From: Bondarzewia mesenterica
Taxonomy: Eukaryota > Basidiomycota > Agaricomycetes > Russulales > Bondarzewiaceae
Direction of reading: 5' to 3'
Assembly (NCBI GenBank): GCA_004802705.1
Contig: SGPL01000187.1
Coordinates: 1-55,885, forward strand
Length of the DNA: 55,885 nt
Shown here: positions 1-12,436 of the stretch, piece after piece
Position numbering within the stretch: the stretch's first letter is position 1
Layout of the letters: every line of letters begins with the position of its first letter
The notes under the pieces: model-generated
What the model was told of the DNA's origin: nothing
What the model saw: the letters and a program-made list of their open reading frames with translations, nothing else
Database searches by the model: none
Made by a program: the position numbers and the translations under genes

Positions 1-1265
1 CAACAATATTCAGATTCTGTCTCATTTGGTGTAATGATCGATTGAATGTACTTTTCCTGCCTGCGGCATGGCCTCATTATTTTCTGTAACATACATCATA
101 TCATATACTAATGGATTGTGCAAAAAAAAAGTGGCAGAAGGGAGGTGCTATGATGTTTTTAAGCCAAGTGTATCATTGACCGGGGGTGTACCATTGACCG
201 GTCAAAAACTGTACCACTGCCCTACATACATATATGATACTCGCTCATCGTCCTCGATTTTTTGGCATTCTAATTGATCAATCATGCATGGGTCCGTTCC
301 CATCCTGTTATAATTCTACATGCAGCGGAATCACTATGTATACTCGGATCCAGACTACACGCAATCAGCTTCCTCAGTGGGCCGAGTCGGACAGTCGGCC
401 TTGAACCGATCATACAAGGGCCGAAATGCTTTCAGTCTCAAACCAAGACCCCAACGTGCGAGGAGGGCGCCTACAGTGCTTTTTACAGGGACTCCATCGA
501 GCCATACAGTGAGTTTTCAACATTCAACGATCAACGTTATCAACCCTCGGAGGGCCCCGGCCCCCCGATATACATCTAATTCCAGGGACCATGAGACCGA
601 CGACTTGTCATTGGCGGAGGGGAGGATCTAGAGGAAGATCTACGACTTCTCGTTGAGTCCAGATGTGACAGGATGTGACTCTCTAAGTATGTACATACTC
701 CCCAGATGAGGGTATTTCTACCAGGGCCCGAGATGCGGAAAAAAAGGGTTGTTCCGACATAGAAGCCAGGCATACCTGCAAAATTTCATCGATAAACTTT
801 GAAAATTGTGAGACATCTCTTGGGCTGGTACTCTCTTAGATGAACAACTGCATACATCAGTGCAACTCGATTCAACATTGCGTAAATGATGCGTTCCTTC
901 TCGGACACGCTCTCAGTGCCAGTGAAAACTCGAAACGTTTGACGTTGATCTGCAAGTAGTGATAAACCCGCGACATCGATTGATGTATGGACCTACACAA
1001 CCGGTTTAAGTCCTGGCGTCTTCGTCCTTAGGTATTTATGTTGTGGCATGGCAGCGGGTGTTTTTGAAAGGCGCCTTTGATTGGCCTTTGATCATTGATG
1101 AAGAGGTTGATGAAACGTAACGTGCAATGGATGTTATGGACCGTGTTAGATAAGCAAAAGGACCCGCGGTCCAGTCCACGGTGTCAATAATAGCCACCCT
1201 CTTTAGGACCCTGTTCCGGAGAACCCTCAACTTCAAGTCCTCCCTCAATTTCTTTCAAAGTCGTC
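1..1265. other. Intergenic, no gene supported
   Basis: Only short overlapping open frames without family resemblance or a convincing intron pattern are seen. Around 165-235 a short motif is duplicated (a 'cattgaccgg' core at about 174 and 193, the second continuing into the palindrome GACCGGTC). No tRNA or transposon ends were recognised by eye. Confidence 0.5.
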
Positions 1266-1266
1266 A

Positions 1267-1610
1267 TGCTCGCTCAGCGAACACATCCCCGTGTTACTTC
1301 CCCACCCTCCCGTAATTTCACCCGAGGTGAACGCCCGACCCTCTTTCTCTCTTTCTCTCATCTCGCAGACCCTGCCATAGTCCCCCACATTCTCGACGTG
1401 CCGAACAGTGTCTATAACGAGATTCAGATATCTTCAGTACTGCTCACGGACTACACGGAACAAGATTTGAAAAAGTCATGCGCGGACGGATTCCCACTTG
1501 TGAGTTTGTTCTATTCTCAGGCCATTTACCCGCCTATATCGGGGATGGCAATTAGTTGTTACGGCGTAGTACACGCCCTGCTGAACTCATTCTTGACGCC
1601 ACGTTTTTAA
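1267..1610 (+). CDS. Hypothetical open frame, doubtful
   Basis: An ATG-initiated frame of about 114 codons lies upstream of the RA-PH gene. Its middle part (roughly residues 36-75) reads like an ordinary soluble polypeptide, with a mixed acidic/hydrophobic composition and a DYTEQDLKK stretch. I do not recognise a domain. No splice sites extend it convincingly, and the last third loses protein-like character. It could be a small orphan gene, a 5' exon of something larger, or chance. Listed only because it is the longest frame in this gap. Confidence 0.2.
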
Positions 1611-1827
1611 TGACATACGTGCAGCCTGCTATGGCCATCCGATATCATTTAAGGCCTGTGTGCTTATTTTGCATCCCTTTTAGCGTTTTGATTCTCTTCT
1701 GCCATCATTCCCAATAATCTCACCTTCTTCCGCAACATTTGTCCGCGAATCGAACACAGTATACGAAGATTTTGGACCACCGCACGCGCCTTATCTCCGC
1801 GCGAAGACAATCTATCCAAACGACAAG

Positions 1828-4800
1828 ATGTCCAAGAAGAGGCGCTCTGTACAGTCTATCTTTATACCCTCCTTTTTACACTCTTCGCCATCCAGCCCGC
1901 TTTCGCCCTCGCCCCCGTCGAGTGCAACTTCACAAGCTCGTTCACAATCAGTTTCGTCGCATCTAGTGCGCCAGATATCATCCGCAGCATCTAATTTGTC
2001 ATCTTACACCGAGTCGCCATCGCAGTCACCTCCTCCTGACTACCTTCTTGATGATGATCCCTTTGCGAACCTTTCACCCACCCCCTTTGAAACTACCTCG
2101 GCGAACTCAGTCTTCCACGACGGGCCGAGCCCAGTTCGTCCTGAACTTTCTCTGGACTCGGTAGCGACTGTGCCGTCGCCGAAACCTCGTTCACCTCTCG
2201 CGTCGAAATCTATGGACTCTCCGCGAAGTCTCCACAGCAGCCCCTCGTCGCCTACGCTAAGAGCATCTCCTCCTTTTCTTTCTGATCCAACTTCAGTTAT
2301 CCCCCACCATTCTGCACGTCTTCGCCATCGGCGTCCCGCCCACACGCGCCCAGCCTTTGCCAGTCGCCCGTCGCTACCCTCTTTACGTACTCTCTCACAA
2401 TCGGGCGTCTCCTACTCGATCAAGGTACGTAATTATTGAAAGAGACATTTGAAATCGTTCATGCGTAATCCGATATCTCACCAGGCGCGTAAGGGGACTT
2501 TGGCCGCCCGGTTGCCGTCCGAACCTTGGGACATGGACTCACGGTCTCAGGAACTCGAAGTCGAGCGGGATTTCAACTCTGATCCTAATCTGGATCGTCC
2601 AGATCTGATTGGCACTCACGTGAACTCTGAATATGTTCGCGGTGAGGATGGGAACACTGAGTTGGCGGACCACGCAGATGCGGCGGGGAATTCATTTGAA
2701 GAGGCATCTTCACACGCGTTGAGTGAGGAGGAAAACACGCCTTTCGTCCAGTCTCCCATCTCTCTTGAGCAAGCCAGCCTGCACGACAGCAGTAACGACA
2801 TGTTCTCTTCCTTCTGGGACATAGTATCCGCTTTGTCTTCGCCAACGCATTCGCGCTCCTCATCAGCTTCCTCCACATCTGCATTCTCCTCTTCGGCGTT
2901 CCCTCCTGATCTTCAACCACGATCAAGCGATGATCTGTCAGCCAGCAGTTCATCCTCTGATCATTCCTCTCACATTCATGCTCGCTTTCCATCTGAGGAA
3001 CTTGAAATTGGGGTGGAACTTGATCCTTCCCATCATTCATCAGATAATATTGCTAACATCAGAACAGCGTGTTTGTCACCTGATCCAGGATATACCCCCC
3101 ATAATTCAGTCTATTTAGTACCCCGTATGCCAGGCGAATTCCCGAACTTCGAGGACTTCCAGCCGGGTTCCTCAGCAGGAACAGTTCGCGGGACAATACA
3201 CTCTTCAGCAGGTCGCAGGATTTCTTCTGCCTCTAATGACGAGGACGATGATTGGCATTCTACTTACGAAGATGACGTTTCATCGGACATCGGTGAAGAG
3301 GTCGTGGATGGACATGACAGGATGGATCAGGCTCGCGAACATCGGGATCAAAGTGGGAATTGGCAACCAGATAGGGGTCGTGGCCGTGGCGACGACGGTG
3401 GAGGCGGCAGGGAGGCGCAGGACCACGGCGCGGGGAGTACCAGTGGAGCTGGTGGAAATGGGCGAAATGATGGAGGTGCTGGTAGAGGTGGCAGACGCGA
3501 CCGAGGAGATGACGAAAGGAAGGGCGATGGACACTCTTCCACGAGCGACTCCGAGAGCTCAGAGGATGAGTCTGAGGACTCTACTAAATCGGCTGCTCCT
3601 GGAAATGGTTCTCGCTCGAGGTGTGCGACCACCGGGGGACCAGAGCAAGATTCCAATAATAGCGATGATGACGTTCCACTTGCGCAACGCATCCCGACCG
3701 CACTTACTGCTCAGCGTACAATCCGAAGGCAGGTCCGTAGCGAGAACGATCAACGCCGGCGAGAAAGGACTCTCCGACAACAGGAGCGTGAACGAGGTTT
3801 ACGACCTTCAGACGTGCGAGCGGACACATCTCGTCGCCCTTCGAGAGAACCTGGCGTTGTTGCCCCACATATGCTTAATCCGGTCTCCATGGATGTGCCT
3901 GGCTCGCAAGAGTCTACAGTCCCTGCCTCGACTTCACGAACCACACGTCCTCGCACGAAGACTCTGCCAGGCAACATGCAAAGTCCCCTTGCCCTCGATG
4001 ATCTTGCCAAGCGCCTCATGGTGGTTCAGGCATCTGATTCGCCCCCAACTGCCTTCAGTCGAAAATACATGTCTCAAGTCGAATCCCAGAACCTGAAGAA
4101 TTTCGGACCAGGTCGCGCCCCTACCGACACAGTAGCATCCGACGATATGCATCAGCAGAATCCTACTCAGCAGCGCATGCTCAGACCGATGAAATCATTG
4201 CACCGGTCCCGCACCCCTGAAAGCACCGCGCCAGTAGTCAGTAGGTTGCATGCAGGGCATCAACAATTGGGCCGGAGTGCGACGATGTCACAGACTGGGC
4301 GTCGAGACGAGGTGCAAACCGTGACGTCTTCTGCGCTTCCCGCCAGGGCTTCCACGACAGACGCTACTCCTCGGCGTCATAAGTCTGGCCGATCTCACCA
4401 GTCTAGCGATGAAGGATCGAGGCCGGGCACCGCTTCGACTCGTCCCTCGGCAGAGCATGATCCCTCCAGTGTACGCTCCCAACGACCCCCAATTCCACCG
4501 CTCCCTGCGGCCGAAGCTCTCAATACATTGTCCGCGAAGGTCGCGTCTTCCGGATTTCAAGTTACTTCGCGCGATACGAAAAGTCAGATGGCATGGCAGC
4601 AACGTGTGTTCATCGGCGATATGCAGAGGTTTAATATGGTGGAAATTGGCTCAACGGCATCTGCAAAGGACATTCTGGACGTGTTGGATCGACAGGGCCA
4701 GTTGGGCCAATGGACTAGTTCCGGTAGTTGGATGCTATACGAAGTTGCTCAGGATTTCGGCATGGGTACGTCCATACCTTTCACCTCTTTCTGAACATAC

Positions 4801-5682
4801 GTACTCATAGTGTGCTACAGAACGCCCTATCCGCAGTTATGAGGTTGTCGCCGATGTTATCAACTCGTGGGACAAAGACAGAACTGTCAATACCCTCATC
4901 GCAAAGAAGACTCCGCTTGCGGCTATTCTTCATCCCTCCGTGAGTGGCCATTCAGAACTCTGTCCATACGTCTATTCATCCAATGTTCACACGCAGGTCA
5001 TGCCTACCAGCTCGCCTCTGAACAGCGGTTATGTTGAATACGAAAGCAAAAAAGGCAAATGGAACAAGCGATGGTTGCAGCTTCGTGAGCATAGTCTTTG
5101 GCTCTCGAAACGCGACACCGTGCGTACATTAAACAATGATGCTAAATCGACCATGCATACTGATGGTTTTATAGGGAAAAGACGAGACTTTCATTTGTTC
5201 CTTGTCTAATTTCGATGCTTACCAAGTTACTCGTTCTCACAAATCGCCGAAACCTTTCGTCTTTGCTGTGAAGTCCACGGACAACCTTAACTTTTTCGAA
5301 AATGCCGCCGATTACGTGCACATCTTTTCTTGCGGAGATAAAGATGGCCAGACTTGGCTGCAAAAAATCCTCTTGGCTCGTGTGAGTATAACATTTCAAT
5401 TTATTTCTTCACGTCTCGGCGGTACCATCTGACTGTGATGCTGATCTGGTGCAGTCTTATATCATCAATCAAGAGAGAAATATCATCTCAAGTGCATCGG
5501 TTGGCCCTCGCGCTCAGGCATCAGCATCAGCTGGAGGTAGCAAACTCACACGCGCCGGAACTCGCAAGGGTCAGCGTCCTACTCAGCCCCTTCTCACTGT
5601 GACGGCGCCGACATCTGCGACGGCAAACGCCGTAGCAACAGCCGCTGTATTCGAACCTGGATCACTGCTGGCTAAGCGGTGA
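1828..5682 (+). CDS. RA-PH domain adaptor protein (MRL/lamellipodin-like architecture)
   Basis: Six exons join cleanly: 1828-2424, 2485-4765, 4821-4939, 4997-5119, 5175-5381, 5455-5682, giving about 1184 aa. All introns are GT-AG and 55-73 nt. Residues 1 to about 890 are low-complexity: Ser/Pro-rich, then acidic, then a Gly/Asp/Arg-rich tract. They are probably disordered. Residues about 895-985 resemble a Ras-association domain (start QRVFIGDMQRFNMVEI). Residues about 1005-1105 form a PH domain, with the typical beta pattern SGYVEYESKKGKWNKRW and a closing helix containing DGQTWLQKI. RA followed by PH is the arrangement of Mig10/RIAM/lamellipodin proteins, which link Ras-family GTPases and phosphoinositides to actin at the membrane. 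Whether this fungal protein does the same is inference. The start is the first ATG of the long frame; the sequence upstream of it is non-coding. Confidence 0.8.
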
Positions 5683-5992
5683 TCTGTATCTATTCTCCCA
5701 CTTTTTATGCACGGCCTTCTCTCACATGCTCTATGCTACGTGTTGTGGATCAACCCCGTCTATCATACAACAACGGGGGCCTTCCATTCATTTTCATCAC
5801 TCTCGCTAACTCACATTTATTCCTACATTTCGCTGTAGCCGCCGTATTGTATCGAGTACTACCATAATCCAAACACTCGGTTGATCATTACTTGTAATAC
5901 ATCACAACAAGTAACGCGAAACGAAACTATTTACAAAAGATACAGACAAAGCAAAATGAGCAACATAAAAGGAGACGTAGTACATATGTACC
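5683..5992. other. Convergent 3' intergenic region
   Basis: This 310 bp separates the stop of the RA-PH gene (+) from the stop of POB3 (-). It should hold both 3' UTRs and poly(A) sites. The sequence is AT-richer than the flanking genes, and I see no further gene. Confidence 0.6.
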
Positions 5993-8284
5993 TCAGTCTG
6001 CTGAAGTCTTCTGTTTCTTCTTCGCAGGCTCAACCTCTTCACCTTCCCGTACCTTGGGCTTCGGTGCAGGCTTTTTCGGTTTAGGCTTCGGTTTCGGACG
6101 CTCTTCATCGACGGACATCCCATCGTCCTCACTGCCGCCCTTTTTCTTTGGCTTAGGAACGGGTTTCTTTTTCGTCTTGTCCCCATTCGCGTCGCCCTCA
6201 TTCTTTTTAGGCACCATCTTCTTCCCACCATCCTTAGCCTTGCCTTTCGCCTTCTTTGGCTTAGTGAACTCGCGGTCACCGCTGGCGTCTGACGCAGTTG
6301 CGCCGCCATCTGAATCCGAGCCGGAACTGGACGGTGAGCCGGCGTCCGATGACGATGCTTCGAAATCTTCGTCTAGTAAAGCAAGCGGATTATTAGTATC
6401 AGCCTGTCGTAGAAATAGACGTACTAGACGATTTCTTACCATCCTCGCTTTCATCGTCATCATCACCAGTGCGTTTCACATGTACCTCTTCATCCTCGTC
6501 GCTAGCAACGCTCTGCATCTCTTCATCGGAATCGTCTGCACCCGCCAGAAGAATCTCCCCATCTGGCATCATCTCGTTTTTGACCCGCACCTTTTTGTCT
6601 TTCAGGTATGCATCCGTGGGCTCGTGTTCCTCTTTATTTATCGACGTGAACGTATACTCTGGTCCACTCTTCGTGACGATCTTCAAGTCAAATGTACGAG
6701 CGGCTGCCGCACCCATAGCAGAGCCGACACGGGAGAAAACGGCTTGATGAATGTCGGAAAGTTCGATAAGGACCGGCTGCTTCGAAACGAAGAAAATGTA
6801 TTTTTCAAGCATGAACAAGTCGCCTTGAATGGCTTTCAAATTCGCCTTGATACCGGGGTGGCCGTTACGGCTTTGTGTATACGAGATGAGCAACACGAGC
6901 ATACAAGCAGAAAGGCGGAGGCGGAAACAGACCTTTGAAAGCCGCCCGCACTGATGATCTTCTTCTGGGAGAGAGCACGGAAAACACTCGATACGACCTC
7001 AAATGTAGGATCTTCGTAGTGCTTCTTCAGCCGCTCATGCTTCGCAATTTCCTCCCTGGATGCAATGAGTCCCTAAATTGACTGGAAGTTTCATAAGAAA
7101 GATGCTTACTCGCTCATGTTCAACTTAGCCGTGATTTCTTCTTCTCGACTGAACTGCATAACGAGATATTGATAACGAGTCTGGCCTTGCCTGATAGGGC
7201 TGTTCAAGGCAAGCTGAAAGGAGGACTATAAGTAGACAAATGAGTCTAAAAACACCGAGATACGCACGATGAACAAGACGTGCAGATCATCCTTTGGGAG
7301 CAAGAACAGTCTGGAGATAGTGGAGTAAACGATTTTGTAATCGTATGTCTTACCACGGAGACGCAAGAATTCGGGGAACATGTCGACGTCATAGCGACCT
7401 CTGGGTGTGAGCACCAAGACCTCCTCAAAGCTAAGGATGATATCGCCTGAGACCTGTCCGAGTTCTGCCTTCTCCTTCACAGCATCGTGGAAAGCTTGCG
7501 CTGCGCTGATTTCTTCGCCTTCCTCATCTTCGTTGTCAGATTTTTGCGACCCTGCATCCGAGCCTCGAGGGCGTGTACTCGTGCCCGGAACAAAGAATCG
7601 AATCTCAACCATCTCGTCGGGTGCGCCTTTTGTGGGTTTTTTGCTAGAGCTGGAAGGGTTGGCAAACTCGAGGGAGACTTCCGTCCGCCCAGCGATGTTG
7701 GAGTTTGCGACATGCTGGAGAGGCAATTCAAAAGATGTTTTGTTGGAGACAAGGAATGCGAGATCGGTGCCTGGTGTGACGAGCGTCAGATCAAGAGCGC
7801 CAGTAGACTGACACAAGAAACATGCCTCGGAAATCTGTCGTGCCCCAGTTCCAACCCTTGAAAGAGACCTCCACTGGCTCGAGAACGATGCCAAAATGTT
7901 GCTTTATAAGGCTAGCCAGCTTGTCATGGTCCTATATCAGCAGACAAAGGTCAATGTTCCACGATGCAATGAGTCGACGATACTTACTTCGCGCTCAAAG
8001 CCATCAAAGATCTCTCTTCGACGGTCCTTCAGACCAACTCTCAACTGGAAACCTCTTGCGACACGCAACCACTGAGCCCATTTGACATCATTGTTCGACA
8101 TTGCAGTCACGTCATCCTTCTCCTCCTCTCTCCAGGCCATTCCACTGGCCGCCACACGAAATTCTATTGGTGAGATACAAATGTCACTTCCATCACAATT
8201 TTGTTATTTTCCTCCCTCAGATAATGACTTACTTCCAGCTTTTGGCGAAAGGCCATGATAAATTCGATCAAATTGTGTCGTCAT
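5993..8284 (-). CDS. POB3: FACT complex subunit POB3 (SSRP1 family)
   Basis: FACT is the nuclear histone chaperone that loosens and rebuilds nucleosomes during transcription and replication; this is its SSRP1/Pob3 subunit. The N-terminus is read as MTTQFDRIYHGLSPKAGK, followed by FRVAASGMAWREEEKDD and a W-rich segment (KWAQWLRVARGFQLRVGL) typical of the Pob3 N-terminal domain. The middle exons encode the SSRP1-type tandem PH domains (for example GRYDVDMFPEFLRLRGKTYD and TSINKEEHEPTDAYLKDK). The C-terminus is acidic (DSDEEMQSVASDEDEE) and ends in a Lys/Pro-rich tail. There is no HMG box, as in yeast Pob3, where Nhp6 supplies one. The first intron follows codon 17, which fixes the ATG at 8284. 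The gene diverges from alpha-actinin across about 250 bp. Confidence 0.95.
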
Positions 8285-8536
8285 TTTTTTGTCAATATAA
8301 GGATGGCAGAAGACGGCGGAGGACAACAATAGAGTGTGCAGTGAGAGTACGGACAACAAGTCTACTCAGGCGGCGCCTAGTCGCGTCGAGCGGAGTCTGA
8401 ACGCGGCGCACGCGTCGTGGCTGAGCAGATCGCTCAGATCTCATAGTATACACAGTTCAAGAACGCACCTTGGTTTCTTAAGTTGTACCAACTCTCGACT
8501 CGTTTCTCTTCAGTTATCCTCTCCATTTACCCGTGC
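8285..8536. promoter_or_regulatory. Divergent promoter region POB3 / alpha-actinin
   Basis: About 250 bp lies between the start codons of POB3 (-) and alpha-actinin (+), so both promoters must be here or overlap the 5' exons. A pyrimidine-rich tract and ordinary GC content are seen. No TATA or known operator is assigned with confidence. Confidence 0.4.
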
Positions 8537-11393
8537 ATGAATTCTCTGAACGCTCATGCAAGCGACACCCAAGAGAGGACTTTCTGCAAATGGTACTAGT
8601 CGCTTGTATCCTCTTTGCGAGTCTACTGAATGGTTATTCTTCGAATGGTCAAGGCTTAACACCAAATTAGAGTCAAATGGATATCCTCTGATGACATCCC
8701 TCGTCAAAGACTTATCGGACGGGGTGCGGCTCATTCAGCTGATGGTGAGCTCACGGAACCGTATGAGAATCAGTCGTTGGACTGATTATCTGAATAGGAG
8801 ATCATGGGTGAGCTTGACGCGCTCCTGGATATCCGTAGTGCTATCCATCAGCTCATTTTGACTGTAGGTGATGTTTCTCTCGGTCGTTACAATCGGAATC
8901 CCCGAATGCGCATCCAAAAAGCGGAGAACGTGAATAAAGCCCTGGAATTTATCACCTCCCGCGGAGTCAAGCTGACCAACATTGGGCCTGAAGGTGCGTA
9001 TCATACTGTCCACCTCTACTTATTTCATACCTCAGAATATTCAATTTCCGCACACTTAGACATCATCGACGGAAATCTGAAACTCATCTTGGGCATGATT
9101 TGGACTCTGATTCTTCGGTTTACCATCGCAGATATCAGGTCTGTCATCTTCATGGTCTGTTCTCCTTGTATAGGAAGTTGATCGAATAGCTTCTATCTCC
9201 AATAGCGAAGAAGGTCTCTCCGCCAAGGAAGGTCTTCTCCTTTGGTGTCAACGCAAGACTGAGCCATACAAAGAAGTCAATGTGCAAGATTTCTCTCTTA
9301 GTTGGTCCGACGGCCTTGCGCTGTTCGTAGACTTTCATTTCATTTATAAAAGGCACGACACTCGTCTCACCTTTGAATCCATAGTTGCGCATTGATACAC
9401 TGTCATCGACCTGATCTCATAGACTACGATAAACTTGACAAGGTGAGCTCGTCTGCGGCATGCATGCGAACAGCTACCAAGTCTTTCAGAGCGATCGCCA
9501 TGGAAATACACAACTTGCGTTCGATGTAGCGGCCGAACACCTTGGTATCCCAGTAAGTTATTGTCGTCGCACACACTCAAATCAGAGCGAACTGATAAAT
9601 ATAATCTCAGCAACTCCTAGAAGTTGCCGATCTCTGCGACTCCGGCCGCCCCGACGAACGAAGTGTCATGACCTATATCGCCAGCTTCTTCCATGCATTT
9701 TCCTCCATGGGTAGGTAAATATCTTGCCATGGCCTTTTCCGCCAAGCTGGCGCTGATAAAGCATGATAGATCAGGCCGAGACAGTCTCCCGTCGTATAGA
9801 GAAATTTGCTGAACTGATGCAATCCATTTGGGTCAGCCGGAATGATTACGAGCGGCGCGTCCGAGCTGTACGCCCTTCAATCCTCATTGTTTCACTCTGA
9901 CCCTATCGGCATTATTTTCTATGATGATAGCTCCTGTCAGCGCTTGAAGAGATTCAAGACCACTGGGCAGCAGTCAAGTTCACGGGCACATACGCAGATG
10001 CAAAGGAGCATTCCGCAAGCTTTGCGGCGTATAAGCAGACAAAGAAACGTACTTGGGTCACAGAGAAACAAGATGTGGCGACATTATTCGGTAACGTACA
10101 GACGAAACTTAAGACGTATGGGCTAAGGGAATATGTCCCACCGCCTGGAGTCGCGTTATCAGTATGTCTCTCATCTGTGCATGCGCACTATCCACGACTG
10201 ATGCGATAATCGATATCAATAGGATGTGGACAATGGCTGGAACGCACTATTGGCATCTGAAGCAAAGCGGTCAAGAGCCATAAACGCTCAGATTCGAGAG
10301 TGAATCTGACTCATTATATGCCACCGGGATCTTGCTAACGAATACCTTTGCTTAGGATCAAAGAATCACTCAGAAAGAAATTTGCCGATCTCGCTAATGA
10401 CTTTCAAACACGCCTCCATACAGTCTCAACAGAACTGTCAGCTATTGAGGGGCCATTGGAGGTCTGGTGTTTCTCAGTGTCTCATAATCCTGCACGAATA
10501 TTCATGACATCTATAGGAGCAACAGGAGAAAATCGATCGCGTGCAGACCCGAATACCTGCTCTCTCGGAAGCACTGGCTACTGTAGAGAGTGTAGAGTCG
10601 GAGTGTGTTGCTGCGATGGTAGAAGAAAATGATTATACCGTCTTCACCTGTCAGGATCTGGAATTCGAGCTCGAGTTGGTCGTGCAAGGCATCGCGAAGA
10701 AAATTGCATTCATTGATCAACCAAGTACGTACTTTTTCTCTTTTTCCCTAATTCAGGCTGATGCTTTTCTTGCCGCAATAGATCGTATCGAGGAATATGA
10801 CCAACCTGACTCCCGCTCAGCTGGAGCAATTTGAGAGCACATTCCGTTATTTCGATCGAGATGAATCGAATACCCTCAATCAGTCTGAGATGACCGCAGC
10901 GCTGGCTAGCCTCGGTATTGTTTACACGGTGAAGATTGCCCTATATTCGCTCTCCACTTTGATGCTGACTGCTGGTGACAGGATGAAGATATGGATATCA
11001 TCTATGACCAGCTGGTGCAAGACTACGGAGCGGTCACATTTGAGGCGTTCATCAACCTTCTTGTACGTTTACTTTTTTCTTATATCATGCATTTCTCCCG
11101 CTTACCAAGCATACTGCATAGGTCGACATCACAGAAGACCAGACATCGCCCGACCAGCTGCGCGAAGCGTTCCAAGGTGCCGCAGCTAATAAGGTACGCG
11201 TTCTTGTCTCTTGGCATATCCCTCATCCTTGACCTGTACTGCACAGCCATATGTCACGGAGCTTGACCTCCGGCTGGCCCATATCCCTGCGAGCGCCGTC
11301 GACTACTTGCGCGAGGTGATGCCAGCTGCGCGAAACGGTGCCGGGGAACCTGAGTACGATTATGAGGCTTGGTTGGACAGAGTTTTCGAGTAA
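8537..11393 (+). CDS. ain1: Alpha-actinin (actin cross-linking protein)
   Basis: Reads in order: two calponin-homology domains (first exons spell [32 protein letters not shown]; second CH has [15 protein letters not shown] and LSWSDGLAL), a short spectrin-like rod, and a C-terminal EF-hand region ([33 protein letters not shown]). The end [11 protein letters not shown] is typical. About 620 aa is expected, near fission-yeast Ain1. The protein bundles F-actin at the cytokinetic ring and cortical patches. Start chosen at 8537 because a first exon ending ERTFCKW splices (donor 8593, acceptor ending 8653) to LNTKLES. Exon 3 is only 10 nt (8798-8807). Near 10718 the conserved reading IDNQ/IVSRN is broken by one extra C, so the frame before the intron 10725-10781 does not join the EF-hand frame. 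This is an assembly error or a damaged allele. Cofilin follows on the same strand. Confidence 0.9.
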
Positions 11394-11703
11394 TTGAACG
11401 AACTTCAGATGAGCTGCTGGTCAGGTTGAAGAATTTTTTTTTTTGTTGTATCATTACGAACATCCTCCAGCCGGTAACTAGTGTCGTATATTTGGTATTT
11501 TTTTTTTTTCAGTTGACCACTGGAAGTGCGACGCACAGCACACAGGCGCAGCCGGCCGGCAATGGCAGGTCGGAGTTGAGTGCGTAGTGGCAATCGCCGT
11601 TGTCAGCCATCTTGATATCATAAGTTGCAGACCTTCGTTCAACTATCCTCCATCCAACTTGATCTCTAGCATCCTCCCTTTCCTCTCCACACACCTTATA
11701 GCA

Positions 11704-12436
11704 ATGGCAAGCTTTTCTGTCCTGCAATTTTACCCCTCCGGTCGCTTAAGCTGATAGACACCGCACAGGCCTCCGGCATCACCGTGAACCCCTCATGCCT
11801 GGAAGCGTTTCAGGAGCTTAAGTTGGGCAAGAAGACCAAGTACATCATCTTCGACGTCAATGACGACAGGACGGAAATTGTTGTCGCGAAGACATCCACG
11901 TCGTCCTCATATGACGACTTTATCGGCGACTTGCCCGAGGGAGAGTGCAGATGGGCGGTCTATGATTTGAGTACTCAAAGGGTGAGGGCGGGTTGAGGAA
12001 CAAGATCTGTTTCTACTCTTGGTGCGTACCTTCTATCCGCCCCTGACTTCCCCCCTCCATCGGCCATACCATCCCGCTCTTCCTGTGCAGTCGCATGGTG
12101 GCAATTTACGTTACTGAGAGCGCGCGCTGATATCAATCGTCCGCATCGCGTGCCCGCGTGCGTCGTCGTTACCCGTGCGCCGACAGGTCTCCAGATGAGG
12201 CGAAGATTAAGAACAAGATGTTGTTCGCGGCCTCAAAGGACGCACTTAGGCGTTCCCTCGTCGGCGTCGCAGCCGAAATTCAGGGGACTGATTACAGCGA
12301 GGTGGCACACGAAAGTGGTACGTTACTTCCCTCCCTCATTCCGCAGGCGTACTCATTGCGTATCCTGCTCACTTTCTTCCTCGTGAATAATCCTTGTTGG
12401 TCTATAGTGCTAGACAAAGTCTCCCGCGGCAACTGA
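11704..12436 (+). CDS. COF1: Cofilin / ADF, with an apparent one-base deletion
   Basis: Cofilin severs and depolymerises actin filaments and is essential in fungi. Recognisable pieces are [61 protein letters not shown] and LDKVSRGN before the stop. About 138 aa is expected. The coding ATG at 11704 is followed at once by a putative GC-AG intron (11707-11768), giving M-ASGITV. The next exon starts at 11769. At 11969/11970 the conserved reading [12 protein letters not shown] is disrupted: one G appears to be missing, so translation would stop shortly after at a TGA. Later exons (from the acceptor 'gccgacag' near 12187, then the last exon before 12436) are again in the proper cofilin frame. The damage is therefore confined to one base: a sequence error or a null allele. 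Confidence 0.88.

Noticed and set aside
350..460. tRNA-like stretch around 'ttgaaccgatcataca'
   Set aside because: T-arm-like word only; acceptor and anticodon stems do not pair on either strand.
3236..4096. 286-codon alternative-frame product within the RA-PH gene
   Set aside because: Overlaps the main exon in another frame; low-complexity sequence and no splice support.
6054..6938. 294-codon plus-strand frame, Phe/Gly/Ser-rich
   Set aside because: Antisense of the Lys-rich POB3 tail; low-complexity by mirror of Lys/Pro codons.
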